In this document: piece by piece, positions 1-12,000 of the stretch
Position numbering within the stretch: the first letter of the stretch is position 1
Layout: the number at the start of each line of letters is the position of its first letter
Source of the DNA: Brachionus plicatilis
Taxonomy: Eukaryota > Rotifera > Eurotatoria > Ploima > Brachionidae
NCBI GenBank assembly: GCA_010279815.1
Contig: QEOQ01000508.1
Span: 844,254-908,253 of the forward strand
Direction of reading: 5' to 3'
Length of the DNA: 64,000 bases
Made by a program: the position numbers and the translations under genes
Notes under the pieces: generated by a model
Told to the model about the DNA's origin: nothing
Seen by the model: the letters and a program-made list of their open reading frames with translations, nothing else
The model's database searches: none

Positions 1-3000
1 CTTTGTAGAGAAGTGGTATTATCGCGTGATTTTAATGAGCCATTGCAAATCGAAGGTCAAAATTCTGCCAGTGTAACCCTTCGTTCTGATAAAGAAATTT
101 TAGTCAATAAAATAACCCTGATACAAAAAGATAAATTCGACATCAATTACATTAAGATGTCACCTTATTGTATTATAAGCAATTCTGTGTGCAAACCACT
201 AGTATACAAACCATTCTATAACACAAAAATTGAGCTCGACTCTGATGAAAACTCAATTCGACCAAATCTTTTTCGTACATCAGCAGAAGATTATATCCCT
301 ATCAATAATGTAATTCATCTTCATAGTTATTATGTAAGCTTTTGAAATTTCAATTTATATTGGAATTGGGTTTAATTAATATTTATTAATGATTTTCTTA
401 CTTTTTGAATCTAATTTCTTAATCTTTAATCTATCATCTAAATTTATTCAAATTAAATGAAAAAGTAGGGATTTTTTCTTTTTTTAATTAATTGTCTCAA
501 ATGAAATATGAAATGAAATTCCTAAATAAACTTAAATTGGGAAGCGTGAAGTTAAGAATAAAAAAAAGGAATAACTTTGTAGAAACATCATAAAATTTAA
601 AGGCTATAGGTAGATTAAGCCAAAAAAAATTATCGCTATTTTCTTTTAAACTTGAACACTGTACAAAATAATAAATAATAATAATAATTAATGGTTAATA
701 ATAAATAATTAACAATAAATAATCAATAATAAATTTGTAATTAGCTTGAAGATCTTTTTAAGACACTAAATTTATGTTAAAAAAAGCCACTGGAATTAAG
801 TAATTTTATTTAATAAATTTAATGTACTTTTCATTTTATCAATCATCAAAATAAAATAATTAAAAGTTAACTAAGATACTGAAAATTACATTCAAATGTT
901 AAATACAAATGAACTGACAAAGTTACTTAAAAGAAATTGTAAACCTAGATTTTATTGATCTTTAAAAAGGATTTGTTGTTTAAAGTTAAAAAATAAGGCG
1001 TGTTAATTTTTAATAACTCTTATTTCTGATTTTATCACTAATTTTTACAAATAGCAAATTAAAAGTTCTTATTCTGTTTATAAATATTATTAATTATATT
1101 TAATAATAGCCAGTGTAATCCTTCGTGCCAATGAATATGCCAGTGTATTTCTTAATAATATTAACTATAATTAAATATTATTAATTAACAACAAAATTTC
1201 AGATTTAGCTCAATTCTCTTTAATAAAAATATGTTTTTAAAAAATGTTAAAAAAATTATCATTATTTCTATTAATAAAGTTAAACAAAACTCACATAGTA
1301 AACTTAGGTAGAAAAACATTCATAGAAATTATGTTACAAATTTTAACAGAAAATTATTTAAATTAAATTAATTTAAAATTGATTTTAAGAACAAATTTTT
1401 AATTTATTTACGTTTTATTAACTCGTGAAATAATTTTTTTCAATTACAATTTCAGTTTTTAGTAGATTAAAGAAATATTTTAAATATTTTTTCAGTTTAT
1501 TGTCCATGAAAAATTACGAGAGATCACTTTGAATTATTTTTCTATATTTTATCCCTTTAAAAAAAACTTATGAATTTAACATTCATTCAAAATCCTGTTA
1601 GAAATCAAAAAATCCAGATTTCAATTTCTTTTTAACCAAAGTTTTTTTCTAATAGTAATTATCATTAAAATTAAAATATTTCAAAAACAAACAAAAAAAT
1701 TTTTAATTTCAAAATATGTCACAAAAATCTTTCCGAGATTTGAATTTCCAATTTTCATCTTCATTTACAATTTTCAAACTAAATTCTTAAATAAATTAAT
1801 ATCTATTTATCTGAACCCTATTCCAAATCTGGCCTTAAAAAATACAATAAATAAAAATAAAATTTTAGCCTGAAATCACCGTTCCGGTTAATACACCGAA
1901 ACATGACCAAGGTGAACAAATGCTTATTGTCCACTTCTATCAACCAAATCATCCCTCGGTAGATCTAACAGTTTTCTTGGATAAAGACACCAATGGAACA
2001 TTGAATGCCAATTATTGTCCATCAATCAGCGGTTGTCGCTCTATTGTTAAATTCTTTCCACTCAGTGAAACATTTTCTAATCCGGACCTCTCAAAAGTAG
2101 TATTTCAACTTAACGAAAACAGTAAGGATATTTACATAGATTATATTCTGCTTGCCTCAGCTAACAATGTAAATCCGGACATGCTTAAGTATGCTCCAGT
2201 AGACATGACTTCGGAATTTATAACAAAATGTGCATCACAACACTTCGATATAGATCATTTCTCAAGCCCGTTCTGTGACAAATCAGTGCTATCTCTATCG
2301 TCCAAGTATAACAACGGCGCCCAACCTTGTGACTGTGACCCAGAAGGAAGCTTTAGCGAGGATTTTTGTGAAATTTTCGGCGGTCAGTGTCATTGTAAAG
2401 AGAATGTAATCGGTCGTCAATGTAATCGATGCAAAACTGGTTATTACGGTTTTCCCGAATGCCAAAAATGCGATTGTCCAACAGGCAATTGCGACGATGT
2501 CACTGGTGAATGCTTCGATCCGCCTTGCTCAACCAAAAGCGTGTGCCATGATGGCTGCTTTGGCTTTCATCCAATGTTTGGCTGCGAAGATTGCAATTGT
2601 CACTTGGATGGAACTCTGGACCGAAACACTACTTGTGACAAAGAAACCGGCCAATGTATTTGCAGACAAAACATGGACGGTCGCAAATGTGACCGATGCA
2701 AAAATGGCTACTACAACTACCCATTGTGCAATAGGTGTGATTGCCAAGAATATGGCACCCAGGAAAACATATGTAATCCTCTAAGTGGTGAGTGCCAGTG
2801 CAAACAAAACACATTTGGAGACAGATGCGAAAATTGTAAACCTGGAACATTTAACATGGAATCGCGTAATGAAAAAGGATGCACCAAGTGCTTCTGTTTT
2901 GGTCAGACAACTTATTGCAAAATTTCTGATCTGTACTACTTGGCTCATGTTGACTTAAATGACTGGACTCTTACTGATTTGAAAGAGAATTCGGCTTATA

Positions 3001-6000
3001 ACATAACCGATTCATTTTTGACAAATTCTATCACAGCTGACTTGAGCGATGCCGAATTAAATGAGCCTTTGTACTGGAAAGCACCTAAAAGCTACCTTGG
3101 AAACAGGGTTACATCATACGGCTCTGACATTAAGTACACCATCAGAGTTAATATTTCCGATGCCACTATTGCAGTCAAGCCTGACCTAATCTTAGTCGGT
3201 CAAAACATGAGTTTATTTTACTCATCTATCACTCAGCCCCAAAGCGAAGAGAATTTTGAGAGTAGCGTGAGTTTGTTGGAATCAAACTTTAACCATTTGT
3301 TAACTGGGGCTTCAGTCACTAGGGAACAATTGATGACTGTTTTAAGTTCCTTGTCCGATATGAAACTTAGGGCCACTTATGGCGCAAAGACAGACCAAAC
3401 AGAATTGGTTGAATTTAAATTTAATTTTGCGGTGGAATACCAAGAATTTGTGACCGACGAACCAGCGCTAAGTGCTGAACAATGCTATTGTCCGCCTCAT
3501 TTTGAGGGCTATTCTTGCGAGTCATGCCAACCAGGTTATTACAAAGTAAAAGGAAACGGACCGGGCTTGTTCAATTGTGTGCCATGCAAGTGTAATAACC
3601 ATGCGGATACTTGTGACCAAGAAACTGGTGTGTGCATCAATTGTAGAGACAACACAATGGGACCGACATGTGGTGAATGCAAGTCTGGCTATTATCAAAT
3701 AAGTTATGGAGACAATCAAACCGAATGCAGATTGTGCCCTTGTCCTGGACCCACTGAGGCCAATGTGTTCAGCTCTACCTGCAAATATGACCAAAATACC
3801 AACAGAGTATACAATTGCTCGTGTCAAGAGGGCTATGCAGGACCATTTTGTGAGCGCTGTGCGCCAGGTTATTATGGAGACCCGACTGCACCTGGTGGTA
3901 AGTGTTTGCCGTGTGAATGCAATGATAATATTGATATGAATGATTATGGATCATGTGACCAGAGAACTGGTGCTTGTCTCAAATGCTTGCACAACACTAC
4001 TGGCATTAACTGTGAAAGATGTCTGGATTGGCATTATGGAGACCCTATCGGGCTCAAAAACTGCCAGCCTTGTCTATGTGATCCTTTGGGTTCGGATTTT
4101 TGTGATCCGATAAATGGAGATTGCTTATGCAGGAACAATGTAATTGGACATGATTGTAGTTCGTGCAAAGAGAACATGTGGGGATTTGGAAATGTTGATG
4201 GATGCACAGAATGTGACTGTGACTCAGTAGGATCACTTTCTCAGCAATGCAAAATTTCAACTGGTGAATGCGAATGCAAGCCGGGAGTAGGCGGTGAAAG
4301 ATGTGAAAGATGCGCCAGTGGTCACTGGAACTTTACTGACTATGGTTGTCATGAATGCAACTGTAAGAACTCATTAGGAGTTAAATTGACAAGTGATGGG
4401 TTTGAATGCGATGCTCAGACAGGACACTGTACATGCATTGAGGGAGTGATGGGACCCAATTGTGATCAATGTTCGCCAAGATGGGTTTTAGTCAAGCATC
4501 AAGGATGCAAAAAATGCGATACATGTGTGCACACATTGCTCGATGATGTCGCCGAGCTTGAGATGAAGGCACACGGAATCGAAAATGGCAACAAAGACTC
4601 CAGTCTTACATTTAAAGCTCACCAAAAATTGGTCAGACTTGAAAGTGAATTTGATAAAATCAAGAATTCAATTGATCCATCGGACTACGAGACTACGCCG
4701 CTGTTGAATCTTCAGCGACAAATTTCCAGCGTTCAAAATGACATCATAAGTCTTAAGCTTATGACTGATATTGACATAAAAGGAAAGATAAAACAATATG
4801 AAAATATTTATGAAGAATCAGAGAAATTGAATCAAGATTTGGGTAATTTGAGAGTGCATATAGATCTTTTGGAGTCTATGCTGGAACAAATTCAAAACGA
4901 GGACATGGAAAATGATCGAACAATTACCGAGGAACAGATGAGAGTCTATGAAAAAATGGCCGAAAGGGTTATAAACCGAAATTTTACTGATGTACTGGAG
5001 AAATATCAAAATTTAATCAAACAATACATGGAAACAAATTTAACTGTCAGCACACTGAATTCAAACTACCATAATCATTTGAGAGAAATTGATTCAATTA
5101 AAAATAAGACCTTGTATATTCAAAAAAGTCTGATGGAAACAAAAAATTTGATTGACAAGGCTAAGTCAGAGGAAAAGCTCCGAGATCGTGATGTTGAATT
5201 CAAAGCTTATTTTGATAACTTGCGTATTATTCAAAATGAAACTGAGTTTTTAAGAGAAAAAACAACCAAATCATTGCAAGATGTGCAGGACATGATTTCT
5301 AAAGGAGAGGAAATTTTAGAGGTAAATCTTACAACAAATTTACAATTTATTTATGGCCTAAGTATTTGAGAAAGATAATTTTTTTTTGTTCATCCTTAAA
5401 ATCAGCTAAATTTTTAAATTGACCAAATTCATTTAAATTTGTTCAATTAATCAAAAAAAATATCACCAATAATACCAAAAAATATCACCAAGTCTAGCTG
5501 AGATTTTGATTTTTTTGAGTTTTAATGGGTAGAATTTTTGGATTTATAACATTTCATTAAGTATTTTTTATTAATTTAAATAAACCAATCCACTATTAAA
5601 AAAATAAAAATGACAATTAATTAATCAAAGAAAAAGGAAAATTATCTAAATTTAAGCTTATAAAAAATTTGTTCACGTTGTATCTTGAATTAATCAGTTC
5701 GTTCACTTCATCGTTCATCTTCTTTTTGGCAGACACTGGCTATTCAAGTGCCTCTCAAAAATTATAGAATATATAGCTTCTACTTTGTGGGATTTTTTTA
5801 TGAACTTAAAAAATTTGAATGTGAACTAGCGCAAATTGTTTTTAATTTTCTGGTGGGATTCTTCGTTCTGAATTCACTTGTATTAATTATTAAGTTCAAT
5901 TTAGATGACTGACTTGCATTTTTTGGCTTAAGTATTGCTAATAAAAAATGTTTTTATTACCGGGATATTTTAAGTACTTAAAATTAAAAATACTAATAAA

Positions 6001-9000
6001 AATATTTTAATTATCCGTGGTCATTTAAAATTCGTATGAACAATTAAAAATTGCTTAATTTATTAATTCTTCTTTTGACAATAAAGACCAAAATTTCGAA
6101 TTAGCCGTAAATTTTTCTTTTTTTTAATAGAAAAATTCAGACTTATAAAAGTCAGGAAAAAATGTATGAAAAAGTCAAAAATAAGTCAAAATGTGACTTG
6201 GACTTGAAAGGTTTTTTGAAAAATTACAAGTATTGAATTGTTTCAAAAATTTAAAAATTCAACCCAGAAACCGATTCCCGTTCAGATCCTAATTAGAATC
6301 TTATCAGGATTCCTGATAGGAATCCGGGAGTTTTCTTAGCTTGGTCTATATCAGATCCTAATCCAGGACGGTAAAGGATTCTTTAAAGAATTTCCTAAAT
6401 ATTCCTTTGGACAATTAAGATTTTATAGAACTTATAAAGAATTTTAAGGAATCCAAAAATAATCCCAGATAAAAATATCAGGAAAATATAGGAAAAAAAA
6501 GAACTTGACGGATCTTTTAAAATTTAATTCAAGAATTTTTAAGATTTAATGTATAGTTTTTTTAATTAGATTCAGATTTTTTAAGATAATATTTAGTTTT
6601 TCTAATTGTAAGGCAGATCATTTTAAAGGATTCAATTAAGATAAAAAAAGAGAATAATATTTTTTAGAGATAGACAGTTTTTTTATGTAGCGGTTATGAA
6701 TTTTCAAGTAATTAGCAATAATTTAATGGCATCTTCAAAAATTAGATTACCAAAAGAATTAATGTTTTTGAAAAATGAAAATTTTTTTGATAAAATTTTT
6801 TTTTTCTGTATGAAAACAATCGATTTAATGATAATAAATGGTTTTGACATTGTAGCGAAATCCTGTTGAATCTTATCAATTTAAAAATTTAACTAATATG
6901 TCCTACTAATTATTAACAAAACTTTTAAGATCTTACTAAGATATTTTTGAAAAGAATGCCATCAGAAATTTTAAATAGGATCTTATTATGAATCCTAAAT
7001 TATGAATCAATCTTATCATCCTTAAGATTCCTAACTAATATTTTGAAAGGATCTTTACATCAAAATTTTATAAAAATTAAATCAAGATTCCTAAGGATTC
7101 CTGAATAAAGATCCTAATAAGTTCCTAAAAATTTATTCTCAAAAGTTTTTCTAAGATTTTTGTTAGGATTCTTATAAGAATCTTAGTTTAAATTCCTAAA
7201 AATTCTTTGTCAAGTAAGATCTTATAAGAATTTTGTCAATATTTTTAGTGATCTTATTTAGAATTTTGCTCCTACTAATACCTAAGAGTTCCTGCAAGAT
7301 CCTAAATAAGAATTGGTTTCTGGGAAGTCAAAATTTTGATTTAATTTAAGAATAGAATTAAAATATATAAAAAAATTATAAGTCATGAATTTTTTTATTC
7401 AGGAAAAAATAAAATTATTTGTCTAAATTTCTTTACATATAAAATGTAAAAATTTGAAACATGATTTTTAAAGCAATTCACATAATCGTTATATTATTTT
7501 AAGTGAATCAATGAATAAAAAACGAAAATTTGTTTTACTTTAAAAAAATCTTAGAAATAAATTAAACACAGTCATCTTCAAGATATAAAAAAAATTAAAG
7601 ACTTGTACTTTTTAAATTTTTAAAAACAAGTCAAAGTCTTGATTTGCACTTGACTTGTGACTTTTATACAAGTCTGGAAAAATTATTTTGAACTTAAAAT
7701 CCTTTTTATTTTCAAATAAAAAGATCAAAAGGAATTTCCTAGTTTTTTTAAAAATAATTATCTTTTTAAAAAGCTGACAAAAAACTGCTCAAAATCTCAA
7801 AAAAGTTAATTTATTAAAATTGAAAAAATTCTTTACAATTGATTTGCCCTTCTAATTTGATTTTAATTTAAAAGCAATCTGGAAAAGATCTAGACGATTT
7901 GAGTGATAAAGCTGAAGATTTGAAAGTATTGTATTCCAACCACGAGTCAACATATGAAGATTTGCTTCAAAAATGTAAATTAGCCGAAGAAAAAGCTAAC
8001 AATATGACTCAAATTGGTCTCAATTGGAAATCGAAATTCGATCAATCTCAACAAGGACTTGTTGCTTTTGAGATGGCTCAGGTTTACGAAAAAATAGCCG
8101 ATGATCTTATGAATGCTCATGACAATAGTGTTTCTGTTCTCCAAAACTACACCAAAGCCGAGCAAGAACTGGAGGAGATGGAAGAACGCGCTAGCAAGTT
8201 AAAAGAAAAAGGTTCCGAAATGGCCCAAATAACCAATGAACAAATAAAAAAAGTCCAAAATTCGAACTCCGATTACAACGAGTTCAGCTCTAAGTACACA
8301 AATTTGGAGCATGAGGCGAACAATTTGGCTAAAGAGTTGGAAAGTATTGACCTGTGGATAAACAAAACTTTAAACAGTGACCAAATACTGAGCAATTTGG
8401 AGTCGGAATTGGATGTCCAAGAAATTGACTTGGAAGAAAGTGAACAGAAATCACATGATTTAATTCAGCGAGTACAATCACTGGACACTCTCAAAGGCTC
8501 CATATCAGGTGAAAGCAGCGACGACTTGCCAAGTGGTGAACAATTGATTAAGTCCATAGAACAATCAATTGATAATCTTCAATCATCATCGCCTGATTTG
8601 ACTAAAACTGTCCAAGAACTGTTGGAAAAAAATGATTTCAACCAGCAACTCGATAAGATAACTAAAGATATTTACGATTTGAAAATATTGATAGAAAGCA
8701 CTCGTCAAATGGTGAATGATATAGAAGTTGCAGTTAATTTCAATGATAGTTCTGTGGTCAATTTGAGAGCGCCAATTGACCTTCATCCATCAATGACTAC
8801 AACAAGCAGCTTATACGTAAAGACCCAAGAGTCGTATGCACCTTTGATGTTGGTATTCAATGCAAGCAATCCGAACGAATACTTGGCTATGTATTTACAC
8901 GAAGGCAGACCACATGTCCAGTATAAACTTTCATCATATGACTCTGAAGCAGTAGTGCTATCGACTGAGCAGCAGATTAACAATGATCAATGGCACAAGA

Positions 9001-12000
9001 TTGAGTTCGACCGGACAGCAAGACTGGCCAAGCTTAGGATATTCTCAGAAGATGACTATCAAGAGACTTCCAAGCGTTCAATAGAAGATTCAAGTGTGTT
9101 TAATTTAGAGCAAAGTGGTGCACGCATTATTCTTGGTCAATTCCCAGTGTCTCAAATTCCAAACGATTTGAGACAAATATCTGCGTATAACAACCAATTT
9201 AGAGGTGCTTTGGATGCGGTTAAACTAAATTCTCACAGTTTAGGCCTATGGAATCACTTACAAGCCAGGAATATAAAAGGAGAATTGAATCGAAAATTTG
9301 TGGCTAGTGATGATAAGCAGACAGAGATTGAGAACAGTCGAATAGAGAACGGGGTCTATTTCCTTGATGAGTCATTTATGTGTAAAACAAACAAAGCTAG
9401 GCTTAAATTTTCGGGTCGCAATCGACCACAGTTAGATGTGACACTAAGGTTCAAGACTGTGTCGGCCAATGGTTTGCTTTGGTTATGGTACAAAGATGAC
9501 CGCGACTATTACGCTATTTATTTGGAGAACGGTCATATAAACGTGGTGCTTGCCAATGGTGCTGAAAATAAACTGCGACTTTTTGACTACAGTCCATCAC
9601 CCACTAGCTACAAACTAAATGATAACAACTATCACACAATCAAGGTATTTTTTTGTTGACTTAAATTAATTTTTTTTAATTTTGGTGAAATTCAGAAATT
9701 TATTTTTTATCTTAATTAATGGGATAAATGGACCAACGCATCAACAGATTTTTTCACCACATCGTCTGACTAACGCACTAAAATTAATTTATTTATTAAA
9801 TTTTATTTATTTATTTATTTAAAAAATAGTTTAGGAGTAAATCCCGGGAACGTCCGATTGGCACTTAGCCTTTGTTTGAACCCTCTTTTTTGAGGGTATT
9901 ATAATATAAAAAAAATTAAATTAAATTTTAACTTATCTTAAAAACGCATTGAATTTTAAAAAACAAAGCCTAATTTTAAATATTTTGACTGATATGGCAA
10001 AATATTATTCCATTCAAGATATGGATTTTAAAGTTGAACCGCTTCCTAGTTCAAAATGTATTGAGCTTAGTAAAAAATAATCTAAATCAGGAATTTTTTT
10101 TTAATGGAAAAGCGCTTTGAATGGAAGTTTGTTAATGATAGTGAATATTTTTTGAATTCATAATTAAAAACTTGTAGATGCAAATATTTTCTGAAGAACA
10201 AGGCGGATTCTAATTTACTTTCACTGAAGAGCTTGAAAAACAAGACAGAATTTGTTAATAAGAAAAAACGTGGTCGTCCTAAAAAAGCTGAAAATGCTTT
10301 AGTAAAATCATAATTTTATATTTAAAAATAACTTGGGAATACTTTAAATTTGATTTAAAATTAATAAATTAGTAAAATGTTATAAAGATGTAGATTCTAA
10401 GATTAGGATTTTAAATTTAAATATTTAAAATTAATTATTTTATATAAATTTTCTATTGATACGTTAGTCAAACAAATAATTTTGGCAATGCGCTATTAAG
10501 AAATCTTTTTTTTTAAATCCTGATGCGTTTTTAAGAGCGATTCGCAATTAAGATTGTTTGATTCGTTTCTTAGAACTGAAATTGCAGTAATAAGGGAGAC
10601 CCTTAATTAATTATGATGTTTAAAGTTAGTTTAGTTTATTATGAGACTTGTACAATTGTTAGGAAAATAAGTCTGATTGAATCTTATGCAAGACAAATTC
10701 ATGAACTAAACTTTTGAAATTTCTTTTAAAAGTCTAAGTCTTAACTTGGAGGAAAAATTTGCATTTCGGCTGGATAAAATATTATGTGGCCGCAATCTTA
10801 ACAGATTAGAAGGCCAAAAATTCAATTTTTTCAATGTCATAATTTTGACTTAAATTTAAACAACTCTGTTTATTATTACTTTAAATGTAAAAGCTTGTTA
10901 TCTAAGCAAGAATAATTTACATATGATAAATGAAGGTTTATTCTCTTTCTTGTCACCAAAAAATACACAGTTGAATTAGAAACCTTTTATTAAACAAAAC
11001 AGGGTATTGTGAAATTCAAATACAAATTGAACAAAAATTCTTCATTTTTTTGATGCATTAAAATTAAAGTTAGTTAAATATACTTAAAAAAATACTGCAC
11101 CAAAGTGCACTTAACTTTTTTGACATTTTTTACTTAAAATAATTTTTCTCATATTTTAATACGACAAAAATGTAATACTAAAAAGTTTTAAACTGATTAT
11201 TGGTTTCATTTAAAAAATGAAAAAAAATGATTTTATATTACGTAATAAAGTGCAACATACTTTGTTGCAGTATTTTTTTAAGTATATTTTATTAACTTTA
11301 ATTTCAATGCATCAAAAAAGGAAGAATTTTGTTCAATTTGTATTTGAATTTCACAATACCCAAAACAAACTAGATAAAATTCGGAAAAAATATCCGAACG
11401 AGTCTTTTATAGAATTTTAAATTTTGTAAAGATTTTTTCTCTGATTACTTTGATTTAAAGATTTTTTTAAAATAAATTTTAAATTAATAAAATTGAGCAT
11501 TAGAAGCAGAAGGCCACATTAAATTTTGCCACTCTCATTCTCATTCAAGTTTTATTAAAAAAAAAATTAAAAAAAATTGAAATTTTATTTCAAGTACTTA
11601 AACTTGAACTTGTTTAATTTTTCTTAATAGGCCCGAATTTTGGATTTAGAGACTTGGGCTTGTGACTTTTACAAAACTATGATAAAATATATAATTCTTT
11701 AAAATATTTTTTAAATAAGCTCTCTTTTCATTTTCACAATAATTTTTATGTTTTATCATTTTCAAAATTTTTGCTTAATTTGGCTTGAAAAAAAAATCTG
11801 AAAATTTAATCGAAACATTTTCCTTGAAAGATGACCTAATGAAATAATAATTTTAAGAAAATTCAATCAAATTTAAAGATTAAACATTTAAAAATTTCTT
11901 CTTTAAATCAAGGTTTCGTTGATACGAAATATGCAGCAAATGAATTCTGAGCTGAAATTTTTAGTAGTCGAACGACTTGATGAAGAAAGAGAGACATCAA

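Larger units (their letters stand above)
9645..11912 (+). other. Laminin intron splitting LG2
   Basis: Donor AAG|GTATTT and acceptor TCAAG|GTTTCG join HTIK to VSLI in phase 0 within LG2. It contains a Mutator-like remnant (9936-10536), a foldback element (11003-11361) and a copy of the GACTTG-rich dispersed repeat (about 11590-11690). A 67-codon open frame at 11217-11420 lies on the foldback element and is not treated as a gene. Confidence 0.85.

Noticed and set aside
3522..3827. Minus-strand open frame inside laminin
   Set aside because: Antisense of the LE repeats.
11217..11420. 67-codon open frame in a laminin intron
   Set aside because: It lies on the right arm of a foldback element and has low-complexity composition.
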